Assembly: GCA_020636645.1 (NCBI GenBank)
Contig: JACJXO010000001.1
Span: 62,001-126,000, forward strand
Origin: Chitinophagales bacterium
GTDB lineage: Bacteria > Bacteroidota > Bacteroidia > Chitinophagales > BACL12
DNA length: 64,000 nucleotides
Direction of reading: 5' to 3'
Part shown: positions 18,644 through 27,529 of the stretch, in pieces
Numbering within the stretch: the stretch's first letter is position 1
Layout of the letters: the number at the start of each line of letters is the position of its first letter
Made by a program: the position numbers and the translations under genes
The notes under the pieces: generated by a model
Seen by the model: only the letters and a program-made list of their open reading frames with translations
Databases searched by the model: none
What the model was told of the DNA's origin: nothing

Positions 18644-19615
18644 TCAATCGTAAGACTGATTGTACTGATTGGCCAGATCTATGACCCGGAGGTACTGTTC
18701 AGGGGTCAGGTCGTTATAGAAGAAGTTGATCGGGTTGACCTTGATGCCATCCTTTTCCACTTCATAATGAAGATGTGGTGCGGTACTGAGACCTGTATTG
18801 CCTACATAGCCAATTAGTTCACCCCTTTTGACCTTCTGCCCCTGCTTTACAGCAAAGCCGTTCAGGTGGGCATATCTGGATTTATAACCATAACCGTGGT
18901 TGATCACGATCTCATTGCCATATCCACGGGAAGAGATATTGGCAGTTTCCACCACACCATCGGCAGTAGCAAATACATCTGTGCCACGGGGTGCTGTGAA
19001 GTCAAGGCCTTCATGCATCTTGGCAAATTTGTAAACAGGATGGATGCGGTATCCGAACCCGGAAGAGATGCGCTCCAGGTCTTTGTTGGAAACCGGCTGA
19101 ATGGCAGGTGTATGAGCCAGCAGTTTCTCCTTATCGCGAACCATGTCACTCAGCTCATCATAGCTCTTGCTCTGTACGACCATCCGTCGTTTGATGAGTT
19201 CCAGTTTCAGTGCGGTGCTTTTTACCAGTTCGGCATTATCCAGATTGCTCATTCGGCCAAATCTTTCGGAACCGCCAATCCCCACCAACCTTTCGTTTCG
19301 TGATACCGGATCGGCTTCGAAGATGGTCCTGTAGATGTTATCATCGCGGTACTGAAGCTCATTCAGGATGATGGCCATGGTGTCAAGCTTGTCTGTCATC
19401 AGCTCATACTCGAATTCCATTTCGGCGATCTGCTTCTTGAGGTAGCGCTCCTTGGGCGAATCGAACCAGGTGAAAGCGATCCAGACGATGATCCCGGCAA
19501 AAACCAGGGCTGTACATACCCACCCGAAAATGGTCAGAGCCACCCGCAGGCGACTGATCTCCAGCTTCTCAAAGCGAAGGCTGTTCGGGTTGTAGTAGTA
19601 CTTGGTCTTCTTCAT
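18644..19615 (-). CDS. M23 (LytM-type) peptidoglycan endopeptidase, membrane-anchored
   Basis: One transmembrane segment at about residues 25-50 (VALTIFGWVCTALVFAG) anchors the protein. A coiled-coil region (about 55-85) precedes the C-terminal M23 domain. The zinc site is intact: HEGLDF gives H and D, and HLHYE gives the two downstream histidines. This predicts an active cross-link endopeptidase acting in the periplasm on cell-wall expansion, rather than an inactive EnvC-like activator. At 323 residues it matches the common Bacteroidota form. It is divergent from alaS. Confidence 0.92.
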   Translation of the reverse strand: MKKTKYYYNPNSLRFEKLEISRLRVALTIFGWVCTALVFAGIIVWIAFTWFDSPKERYLKKQIAEMEFEYELMTDKLDTMAIILNELQYRDDNIYRTIFEADPVSRNERLVGIGGSERFGRMSNLDNAELVKSTALKLELIKRRMVVQSKSYDELSDMVRDKEKLLAHTPAIQPVSNKDLERISSGFGYRIHPVYKFAKMHEGLDFTAPRGTDVFATADGVVETANISSRGYGNEIVINHGYGYKSRYAHLNGFAVKQGQKVKRGELIGYVGNTGLSTAPHLHYEVEKDGIKVNPINFFYNDLTPEQYLRVIDLANQYNQSYD

Positions 19616-19633
19616 CCTAAGGCTTGAAATCCT

Positions 19634-19641
19634 TACCTTTG
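19634..19641 (+). promoter_or_regulatory. Putative -7 box (TACCTTTG) upstream of alaS
   Basis: The sequence matches the Bacteroidota TAnnTTTG box. It lies about 80 bp before the alaS ATG, so the transcript would have a leader of around 70 bases. No well-spaced TTG element is visible upstream, which lowers confidence. Confidence 0.35.
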
Positions 19642-19722
19642 TACGCCCTGTTCCCGGTTGGAAACGGGGTTACGAAAGTAAGCAATTTCAACGTCAAACG
19701 ACAAGCATTATTGGATTCAGAC

Positions 19723-22353
19723 ATGCAGACAGCGGCCAACATCAGACAAGAGTTTCTGAAATTCTTTGAAGAGAAGGGACATAAGATCGTCCCTTCCGCA
19801 CCCATCGTGGTGAAGGATGACCCTACCCTCATGTTCACCAATGCCGGGATGAATCAGTTCAAAGACCTCTTTCTGGGTAACCGGGAAGCTTCTGAAACAC
19901 GGGTGGCTGATACACAGAAATGCTTACGGGTGTCAGGCAAACACAATGACCTGGAAGAAGTAGGTGTGGATACTTATCACCACACCATGTTCGAGATGCT
20001 GGGCAACTGGAGCTTTGGCGATTACTTCAAGGCTGACAGTATAGCCTGGGCCTGGGAATTCCTGACCGACAGAATGGGAATAGACAAAGACCGTTTGTAT
20101 GTGACCGTATTCGAAGGCGATGACAGCGAAGGCCTGGCTTTCGACCAGGAAGCCTATGATGAATGGAAAAAACACATTTCAGAAGACCGCATATTAAAAG
20201 GAAACAAGAAAGATAACTTCTGGGAGATGGGCGATACCGGACCCTGCGGCCCTTGTTCAGAGATCCATGTAGATGTGAGAACAGAACAGGACAGAAAAGC
20301 GCAGGACGGCAGAGAACTGGTAAATGCCAGCCACCCGGAAGTGATAGAGGTTTGGAATCTGGTCTTCATGCAGTTCAACCGGAAGGCCGACAGATCTCTT
20401 GTCAACCTGCCTGCCAGACATGTGGACACCGGTATGGGATTTGAACGTCTGGTGCGTACCCTGCAGGGCAAACAGTCCAATTACGATACCGATATTTTCC
20501 AGCCTGTCATCAGACATACGGAAACACTTTGCAACAAAAAATATGGTGCCGATGAAAAAACGGATATTGCTTTCCGTGTCATAGCAGATCATATCCGTGC
20601 AGTTGCTTTCTGTATAGCCGATGGACAACTTCCCTCCAACAATAAGGCCGGCTATGTGGTGCGCAGGATCCTGCGCCGGGCTGTTCGCTATGGTTATTCG
20701 TTTCTGGATCTCCGCGACCCTTTCTTTCATACACTGGTACCTGTACTTGCCGAACAAATGGCTGATGCTTTTCCTGAACTAAAAAGCCAGCTGGCTTTGG
20801 TAGAACGTGTCATTCAGGAAGAAGAGACCACCTTTCTCCGAACCCTGGAGAATGGTCTGAAAAAACTTCATGATGTCGTGAACGATCTGCAGGCAGCAGG
20901 CGAAAAGACCATTCCCGGTCAGGTGGTATTCGAACTGTATGACACCTTCGGCTTTCCGGATGACCTGACAGCCTTACTTGCCAGAGAAGAAGGATTGCTG
21001 GTGGATGAAGCTGGCTTTGAAACTGCACTGACCGAACAAAAGGAACGCAGCCGAAAGGCAGGTACTTCTGAAACCAGCGACTGGACCATTGTTCATGATG
21101 GAAAAGACGTGCAGTTTACCGGATATGACAGCACTTCCGGAGATGCACAGATACTCCGAATGAGGGAGGTTAAACAACAACAAAAGAAACTCTATCAGAT
21201 CGTTCTTGACAAGACACCTTTTTATGCAGAAAGCGGCGGACAAACAGGTGATACCGGAATACTGAATATTGGCGGCGAAACTTTACAGGTGCTGGATACC
21301 AGAAAAGAAAATGACCTGATCATTCACTTCACCAATAAGCTTCCTGCAGCTCCGGGTGGTGTTGTTCATGCCGAGATAGATGCAGGCAGGAGGTCTGAAA
21401 CTGCCCGCAATCACAGTGCCACCCACCTGCTACACGCAGCGCTGAGAAGAATTCTGGGTGATCATGTACAACAGAAAGGAAGCTATGTAGGGCCGGACCG
21501 CCTGCGTTTTGACTTCTCACATTTTGCCAAAATGACCGAAGAAGAGATCGCAGAGGTAGAAAGCATGGTCAATGAAAAGATCCTGGAGAATGTACCTCTG
21601 GATGAACGCCGTTCCGTACCACTTGATGAAGCCCGTATGCTCGGTGCCATGATGTTATTCGGCGAAAAGTACGGCGATCATGTGCGGGTCATCACTTTTG
21701 ACCCTGGGTACAGCCGTGAATTGTGTGGCGGTATTCACGTGCAGGCCACCGGCCAGATCGGGCTGTTCAAGATCGTTTCTGAGTCTGCTGTTGCCGCCGG
21801 CATCAGACGGATAGAAGCTATTACCGGGCATGCGTCCATGCAGTATGCCAATAACCACATCGAAACTGTCAACAGGATCGGTGAATTGCTACATGCCAAG
21901 GATCCGGCCAAAGGTGTGGAACAATTGCTGGAAGAACAACAGCAACTGAAAAAAGAGATCGAGCAGTTTCAGCTGCAGGCTCTTCAGTCAGAAAAGAACC
22001 GTTTGCAAAAACAGGCCTTTACGAAAAATGAAATTCGCTGTATCATAGGAAAGGTATCTGTGGCCAACGCAGAACTGTTAAAAAAACTCGCATACGATCT
22101 GCGCAACGAAGAACCCAATCTGTTCGCAGTGCTGGGCGCTGAGATCGCCGATAAAGCACAGCTGGCGGTCATGATCAGCGATGAGGTGGTGAATTCAAGA
22201 GGACTACATGCCGGGCAGCTGGTGAAGGAACTGGGTAAGTTCATTCAGGGCGGTGGCGGCGGACAACCACATTTTGCAACTGCCGGTGGTAAAGATCCTT
22301 CCGGAATAGAAGCAGCGCTGGAAGCTGCATCTGCAAAGCTCAGCGCTGAATGA
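19723..22353 (+). CDS. alaS: Alanyl-tRNA synthetase
   Basis: The ATG at MQTAANIRQEFLKFFEEKGH gives 876 residues, the normal length; an upstream TTG would add 33 residues with no homology character. Class II core motifs are present: FTNAGMNQFKDLFLG and HHTMFEMLGNWSFGDYFK. The editing domain has HSATHLLH near residue 563 and CGGIHV near 668 (zinc site). The C-Ala domain ends in GGGGGQPHFATAGG. It charges tRNA-Ala and deacylates mischarged tRNA. Its last 14 bases overlap the 3' end of the T9SS cargo gene on the opposite strand. Confidence 0.97.
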   Translation: MQTAANIRQEFLKFFEEKGHKIVPSAPIVVKDDPTLMFTNAGMNQFKDLFLGNREASETRVADTQKCLRVSGKHNDLEEVGVDTYHHTMFEMLGNWSFGDYFKADSIAWAWEFLTDRMGIDKDRLYVTVFEGDDSEGLAFDQEAYDEWKKHISEDRILKGNKKDNFWEMGDTGPCGPCSEIHVDVRTEQDRKAQDGRELVNASHPEVIEVWNLVFMQFNRKADRSLVNLPARHVDTGMGFERLVRTLQGKQSNYDTDIFQPVIRHTETLCNKKYGADEKTDIAFRVIADHIRAVAFCIADGQLPSNNKAGYVVRRILRRAVRYGYSFLDLRDPFFHTLVPVLAEQMADAFPELKSQLALVERVIQEEETTFLRTLENGLKKLHDVVNDLQAAGEKTIPGQVVFELYDTFGFPDDLTALLAREEGLLVDEAGFETALTEQKERSRKAGTSETSDWTIVHDGKDVQFTGYDSTSGDAQILRMREVKQQQKKLYQIVLDKTPFYAESGGQTGDTGILNIGGETLQVLDTRKENDLIIHFTNKLPAAPGGVVHAEIDAGRRSETARNHSATHLLHAALRRILGDHVQQKGSYVGPDRLRFDFSHFAKMTEEEIAEVESMVNEKILENVPLDERRSVPLDEARMLGAMMLFGEKYGDHVRVITFDPGYSRELCGGIHVQATGQIGLFKIVSESAVAAGIRRIEAITGHASMQYANNHIETVNRIGELLHAKDPAKGVEQLLEEQQQLKKEIEQFQLQALQSEKNRLQKQAFTKNEIRCIIGKVSVANAELLKKLAYDLRNEEPNLFAVLGAEIADKAQLAVMISDEVVNSRGLHAGQLVKELGKFIQGGGGGQPHFATAGGKDPSGIEAALEAASAKLSAE

Positions 22354-23740
22354 CCAGTTGTTGCCTGCAGATATCCAGCTGTCCTGCGGTGATGATCACC
22401 TGATATACGCCATCAGGCAAACCGGTGTTCAGGGTCTTATTGGTCATCATTCCGTCGGGGAAGAAGCGTTCTGCATACACAGTTTTTCCGGCCATATCTG
22501 TGATCAGACAATAAGCCTGTTCACCCTGCATTCCTTGCATGCTGATATGGAATGTTCCTGACGAAGGATTGGGGAATATGTGTATCTGATCTTGTATTTG
22601 GAAAAAGACCTGTCTGATCTCACTGGCATCTGATGTTCCATCCTGGTCAACCTGCAGCAACCGGTAATAGGCCCTGCCTGACAAGGGAGCATCATCTGTA
22701 TAGGAATACGGTATTGTTTGAAAACTTTGTCCTGCGGCCAGCACCTGCCCGATATCCTCCCAGTCAGAACCGTCGGTACTTCTTTGCACTTTGAAATGAT
22801 CGCTGTTGGATTCTGATGAGGTCCACCAGTTCAGGCCAACAGTTTGCTCATAAGCTTCAGCTGTAAAATCCAGCCAGGTTACCGGCAAAATATCACAGGA
22901 GTTAACAGGAAGAATAGTATAGAAATAATTCGGTCCTCCGTTATTGATCAGGTTGAGGGTCAGCATGTCATGCGCTACCTGCCCGTGGGCAGTTACCTCT
23001 GTGGCTATCTGGGGTTTGGTACGGTTACTGGAATACACATAATAATAGATGGAATCCTGATCCTGACAGGGAATGGTGGCAGATGCAGTCAATCCGCTTA
23101 CATACATATCAAGGAAATTACTGCCGGTGAAATTGTAGGTGGGTGCATACCGCAGATACAGGTATTCTCCGGCCGATGGCATATCGCTGAGGGACACTGT
23201 GATGGTCACATAGGTAGATCGGTCAATGCCTGAAACCGGAGACTGGGTAAGTGAGGTAAAGGAAACCGGATCATAGGAAGTTTCCAGCACCCCCATGTAT
23301 TCATTGACCGTATCGCCAGGCTTGCTGTACTCAGTAATATTGAATGTATAGTAGTTGCCTGATGTGACAGCCGGCATCAAGCCATCGTCGCCCCAGAAAC
23401 TACCATAGCCTGAATTGTAGGTAGCACTTGCCGTACCCCCGATGGGTGCGATGGTCTGGTCATAGCCTGCCAGGGTCAGCCCGGAAAAATAGGGCCTCCA
23501 GTTAGGTGTATAATTGCCATCAGCTTCCACATAGGCCCAGGTAGAAGATCCTGCAGACAGATTGACTACAGACTGGAATCGGGCCTGCCTGAAGATGCCG
23601 AGGTCTGTGAGCGAAAATAATTGGTAGCTGCCATTTTGGGCTTCTGTAGCAATATTGCCGGCCTGCCCCAATACCGGACTTTGCCGGCCGGCCAGCAGGA
23701 AAAAAACCGAAAAAAACAACAGAAGCAGACGGGTACTCAT
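22340..23740 (-). CDS. T9SS-exported protein with C-terminal sorting domain
   Basis: The chosen start MSTRLLLLFFSVFFLLAG gives a clear signal peptide and 466 residues. The N-terminal two thirds are beta-rich and unassigned (STWAYVEADGNYTPNWRPYF), with no known catalytic motif. Residues about 300-370 resemble an fn3-like module preceded by VTWLDFTAEAYEQTVGLNW, commonly found in T9SS cargo. The C-terminus has HIFPNPSSGTFHISM and ends DGVYQVIITAG...QQLVIQR, a type A T9SS sorting domain. It should be secreted through the T9SS and anchored or released at the surface. It is divergent from gatB. Confidence 0.85.
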   Translation of the reverse strand: MSTRLLLLFFSVFFLLAGRQSPVLGQAGNIATEAQNGSYQLFSLTDLGIFRQARFQSVVNLSAGSSTWAYVEADGNYTPNWRPYFSGLTLAGYDQTIAPIGGTASATYNSGYGSFWGDDGLMPAVTSGNYYTFNITEYSKPGDTVNEYMGVLETSYDPVSFTSLTQSPVSGIDRSTYVTITVSLSDMPSAGEYLYLRYAPTYNFTGSNFLDMYVSGLTASATIPCQDQDSIYYYVYSSNRTKPQIATEVTAHGQVAHDMLTLNLINNGGPNYFYTILPVNSCDILPVTWLDFTAEAYEQTVGLNWWTSSESNSDHFKVQRSTDGSDWEDIGQVLAAGQSFQTIPYSYTDDAPLSGRAYYRLLQVDQDGTSDASEIRQVFFQIQDQIHIFPNPSSGTFHISMQGMQGEQAYCLITDMAGKTVYAERFFPDGMMTNKTLNTGLPDGVYQVIITAGQLDICRQQLVIQR

Positions 23741-23779
23741 GATCTTGAAAACTGATAAAAGTAACAACAGACCGCCAAA

Positions 23780-23811
23780 TTGTTCATCGGCGCTGCTTCT
23801 GCGTATCTTTG
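23780..23811 (+). promoter_or_regulatory. Putative gatB promoter (TTG - N21 - TATCTTTG)
   Basis: TATCTTTG at 23804-23811 fits the Bacteroidota -7 consensus TAnnTTTG, and a TTG lies 21 bases upstream. The gatB ATG follows only 9 bases after the box, so the transcript would be nearly leaderless. Confidence 0.5.
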
Positions 23812-23820
23812 CCCCGCTCT

Positions 23821-25266
23821 ATGAACAAGGAATCTTATGAAGCGGTGATCGGTCTGGAGGTGCACGCCCAGCTGCTCACAAAGACCAAGGCCTATTCGTC
23901 TGATATTGCGGAATACGGAGGCGATCCGAATACCCATGTCAGTGTAGTGACCCTGGGGCATCCCGGCACTTTGCCGGTATTCAACAAGCGAACCGCTGAA
24001 CTGGCCATCACGATGGGTCTGGCCACGCATTGTAAGATCCGTGAGCATAATCTGTTCGCCCGCAAGAATTATTTCTATGCGGATCTTCCCAAAGGATACC
24101 AGATCACCCAGGACCAGACGCCCATCTGTACCGAAGGGTATGTGGAAATAGGAGAATCCAGGAAAGAAAAGCGCATCGGCATCACCCGCATACATATGGA
24201 AGAGGATGCCGGAAAAAGCATCCACGAACTGGATCCTTATTTCACCCTGATCGACCTGAACCGGGCAGGTACCCCTTTGATAGAGATCGTCAGTGAACCC
24301 GACCTGCGTTCAGGTGAAGAAGCCTATGAGTACCTGACGGAGATACGCAAACTGGTGCGCTACCTGGCCATCTGCGATGGCAATATGGAAGAAGGCAGCC
24401 TGCGCTGTGATGCCAATATCAGCGTTCGAAAAAAGGGAGCAAGTGAATTTGGTGTGAAGGTGGAGGTCAAAAACATGAACTCTATCCGTAATGTGAAGAG
24501 AGCTATTGACCACGAGATAGAAAGGCAGATCGCAGCTATTGAGAATGGCGAAACCATCTCTCAGGAAACCAGAAGTTTTGACGCAGCTGCGGGCACCACT
24601 TTCTCCATGCGAAGTAAAGAGGCGGCTCATGATTATCGTTATTTTCCGGAACCAGATCTGCCGCCACTACGCATACATGCAGCTATGGTAGAAGAGATCA
24701 GGTCAGGTATGCCGGCACTGCCCAAAGAGCTGCAGAAAAGATATGAGCAGGAACTGGGATTAAGCACCTATGATGCGGCCCTGCTTACAGCTGAAAAGAG
24801 TGTCGTTACTTACTTTGAAGCCCTGATCCAGCATACTACACGTTACAAAGCAGCCGCCAACTGGATACTCGGCCCTGTGCGGGAATGGCTGAATGCAGGT
24901 GCCCGAGATATGGATGATTTTCCTGTTGCCCCGGCTCAGCTGGCCGCCCTGCTTGCACTCATAGATGAGGGAAAACTGAGTTTCAGTGCGGCAGCACAAC
25001 AACTTCTGCCGGTATGGGTGGAAGAGCCTGACACTGCGCCTGATGCACTGGCACAAAAACTGAACCTGATACAGGAAACTGATGAAGCATTCATAGAACA
25101 GCTGGTAGATGAGGCCCTGAAGGCATTCCCTGATAAAGTGGCCGAGTACCGCAATGGAAAAAAAGGACTGATCGGGCTCTTTATGGGTGAGGTCATGAAA
25201 AGAAGCAAGGGAAAGGCAGATCCAAAGGTTGCCACCGCCCTGCTGCAAAAAAAACTGGAAGCATGA
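23821..25266 (+). CDS. gatB: Asp-tRNA(Asn)/Glu-tRNA(Gln) amidotransferase subunit B
   Basis: The 481-residue protein begins MNKESYEAVIGLEVHAQL, the GatB signature. It contains the kinase-like core (MEEDAGKSIH, FTLIDLNRAGTPLIEIVSEPD) and ends in the helical YqeY-like tail. GatB activates the mischarged Glu or Asp on tRNA for amidation by ammonia from GatA. The other subunits are not in the window. The start at this ATG is preferred over a TTG four codons upstream. Its stop overlaps the start of a TlpA-like lipoprotein gene by four bases, so the two are translationally coupled. Confidence 0.96.
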   Translation: MNKESYEAVIGLEVHAQLLTKTKAYSSDIAEYGGDPNTHVSVVTLGHPGTLPVFNKRTAELAITMGLATHCKIREHNLFARKNYFYADLPKGYQITQDQTPICTEGYVEIGESRKEKRIGITRIHMEEDAGKSIHELDPYFTLIDLNRAGTPLIEIVSEPDLRSGEEAYEYLTEIRKLVRYLAICDGNMEEGSLRCDANISVRKKGASEFGVKVEVKNMNSIRNVKRAIDHEIERQIAAIENGETISQETRSFDAAAGTTFSMRSKEAAHDYRYFPEPDLPPLRIHAAMVEEIRSGMPALPKELQKRYEQELGLSTYDAALLTAEKSVVTYFEALIQHTTRYKAAANWILGPVREWLNAGARDMDDFPVAPAQLAALLALIDEGKLSFSAAAQQLLPVWVEEPDTAPDALAQKLNLIQETDEAFIEQLVDEALKAFPDKVAEYRNGKKGLIGLFMGEVMKRSKGKADPKVATALLQKKLEA

Positions 25267-26432
25267 AAAAACAGACCTTATTCATCCTAATTGCAGCCAT
25301 ATGGTTAATGACTGCCGGCATTACATCTTGCACCAATAACGGAGGCAAGACATTTACGGTGGAAGGTTCCATCGGTGGTCTTGAAAATGCCACTCTGCTG
25401 CTGGAAACCATGACCTTCCCGAACATGAACGGCACACCTGCCTTCACTGCTATAGATACGGTGACCGCAGACCCTGACGGAAACTTTATCTTCAGCGGCC
25501 ACCTGCGTGAAAGAAGCATTTGTCGTATCAAAATGGAAAACAACCCAAGGTATTACCTATTGTTAAACATATATGATGAAAAGCTACACATAAGTGGCTC
25601 CACCAACGACCCCAAACCTCTGTTTGAAGGTTCCACTGCCACGCTGGTGCTGAATGGTTTCATAGATGAACTAAGAAACAAGAATATGGAGATCATAGAC
25701 TTCAGCAATAATGTCTTATCACAATCGGCCGTATTGGGTGATTCACTGACCGCTGTCATGAATGACCGGAAAGATGCCATGATCGATTCATTCTACGCCT
25801 ATGTTGCCAACTTTGCAGATACTACAAAAGAGCTCACCAATAAGATCGTAGCCCTGGAGAATCTTTTGTATGACAGACAGTTCGAGATCATTAAGGAAAA
25901 AGCAGCGCCCATCATTGCAACCGGCGATACCAGCAATGTGTATGTCAGAGAACTGACCAGCAAGGTGAACCGGTACCAGCAGATCATGGATGAGGAAGCA
26001 GCCAATAGTTTCCTTGGTAAAACGGCCACTGACCTGAACCTGCCCGATCCTGACGGCAAACCGATACAGTTATCTTCTCTTCGGGGTAAGTATGTACTAC
26101 TGGATTTCTGGGCCAGCTGGTGCGCTCCATGCAGAAAGGAAAACCCGAATCTGGTTGCCCTCTATGAGCAATATAAAGACAAGGGATTTACAGTGTATTC
26201 TGTATCGCTCGATGACAACCGGGATGCATGGATGCAGGCCATCCGTTCAGATAAACTGAACTGGCCCTCACATGTCAGTCAGTTACAAAAATGGAATTCC
26301 AGTGCAGCGGCTGCATACAATGTGACCGGTATCCCGGCATCCTTTCTCCTGGACACCAACGGAGTGGTCATAGCAGAGAATATCCGGTCAGAGCAGTTGT
26401 CTCAGATACTTGCTGGACTACTGGGTGAGTGA
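25263..26432 (+). CDS. TlpA/ResA-like thioredoxin-fold lipoprotein
   Basis: A lipoprotein-type signal ends at C23 (AGITSC). Residues about 30-130 form a DUF4369-like beta domain, followed by a helical linker. The C-terminal thioredoxin domain (about 255-389) has the redox motif WCAPC, with C287 and C290, and a cis-proline in GIPASF. Proteins with this layout are periplasmic thiol-disulfide reductases. Many Bacteroidota have several, and their partners are mostly unknown. It overlaps gatB by ATGA, an odd partnership that probably only reflects a compact genome. Its stop codon is back to back with that of the M42 peptidase gene. Confidence 0.88.
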   Translation: MKKQTLFILIAAIWLMTAGITSCTNNGGKTFTVEGSIGGLENATLLLETMTFPNMNGTPAFTAIDTVTADPDGNFIFSGHLRERSICRIKMENNPRYYLLLNIYDEKLHISGSTNDPKPLFEGSTATLVLNGFIDELRNKNMEIIDFSNNVLSQSAVLGDSLTAVMNDRKDAMIDSFYAYVANFADTTKELTNKIVALENLLYDRQFEIIKEKAAPIIATGDTSNVYVRELTSKVNRYQQIMDEEAANSFLGKTATDLNLPDPDGKPIQLSSLRGKYVLLDFWASWCAPCRKENPNLVALYEQYKDKGFTVYSVSLDDNRDAWMQAIRSDKLNWPSHVSQLQKWNSSAAAAYNVTGIPASFLLDTNGVVIAENIRSEQLSQILAGLLGE

Positions 26433-27521
26433 TCAGAGATATTTGAAATTGAACTTCGGGTTCAGCTTCAGCAGCACCTCGTAGATGAGGCGTATCACCG
26501 CATCCACATCATCTTTATGAGCTGATTCAACCGTTGTATGCATGTAACGCAGCGGCAGGCTGATCAGGCAGCTGGGTACTCCGCCGTTGCTGTAGGCGAA
26601 TGCATCGGTATCTGTGCCTGTGGAGCGGCTGGCGACATCACGTTGAAACGGGATCTTTTTTTCTGCAGCCGTATCCATCACCAGCTTCAGCAGTTTGTTA
26701 TGTACAGCAGGACCTTTGGTCAGACTCGGACCTCTGCCGGCACGTATATCGCCTTCCAGGTTCTTGCTGATCATAGGTGTATTGCTGTCGTGTGTCACAT
26801 CGGTCACGATGGCCACATGTGGCTTGATGTAATGTGCCATCATTTCTGCCCCTCTTAGTCCTATTTCTTCCTGCACCGAATTGACAACATACAAGGTGAA
26901 GGGCAGCTTATTCTTATTCTCTTTCAGCAAACGTGCCACCTGAGCGATCATGAAACCGCCGATGCGGTTGTCCAGTGCTCTTCCTACATACATGTTCTTG
27001 TTGAGCACCATGAAGTCATCATCGAAGGTGATGAGATCACCCACCTGCACCCCAAGTTTTTCCACTTCCTTTTTAGAGAAACATCCGCAGTCCACAAATA
27101 TATTCTTCAGTTCAGGCGACTCTTCCTTTCCATAGTGTCTGGTATGAATGGCAGGCCATCCGAACACCCCTTTCACCACTCCTTTATCTGTATGGATATT
27201 AACACGTTTGGATGGTGCTATCATATGATCACTTCCACCGATGCGCTCCACATAAATGAATCCGTCTTCGGTGATCAGGTGAACCGCCCAGGCTATCTCA
27301 TCGGCATGAGCTTCAATCACTACCCTGAATTCCTTTCCGGGATTGATGATAGCTGCCACAGACCCGTAGTTATCTACGTAATGATCATCGATATATGGTT
27401 TCATATATTCCAGCCATATCTTTTGTCCGCCTGCTTCATTTCCTGTTGGCGACGGATTGTTGAGATACTGTTCCAGGAAATTCAGATCTTCCTGACGGAT
27501 CGTGGTTTTTCTTACAGCCAT
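26433..27521 (-). CDS. M42-family metallo-aminopeptidase
   Basis: The 362-residue protein has the dinuclear metal site of the M42 family. EAHADEIAW supplies the first His and Asp, and GRALDNRIGG the bridging Asp. SVQEEIGLRGAE supplies the catalytic Glu and a metal Glu, TDVTHD a further ligand, and RYMHTTVE the last His. Such enzymes are cytoplasmic aminopeptidases, often dodecameric, originally described as endoglucanases in error. It lies 8 bp after the acyl-CoA carboxylase gene on the same strand, so the two are probably co-transcribed. Confidence 0.92.
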   Translation of the reverse strand: MAVRKTTIRQEDLNFLEQYLNNPSPTGNEAGGQKIWLEYMKPYIDDHYVDNYGSVAAIINPGKEFRVVIEAHADEIAWAVHLITEDGFIYVERIGGSDHMIAPSKRVNIHTDKGVVKGVFGWPAIHTRHYGKEESPELKNIFVDCGCFSKKEVEKLGVQVGDLITFDDDFMVLNKNMYVGRALDNRIGGFMIAQVARLLKENKNKLPFTLYVVNSVQEEIGLRGAEMMAHYIKPHVAIVTDVTHDSNTPMISKNLEGDIRAGRGPSLTKGPAVHNKLLKLVMDTAAEKKIPFQRDVASRSTGTDTDAFAYSNGGVPSCLISLPLRYMHTTVESAHKDDVDAVIRLIYEVLLKLNPKFNFKYL

Positions 27522-27529
27522 ATGGAGTT

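Noticed and set aside
19642..19722. alaS leader as a T-box or other riboswitch
   Set aside because: There is only a short imperfect hairpin (CCCG...CGGG) and no T-box sequence; T-boxes are not typical of Bacteroidota.
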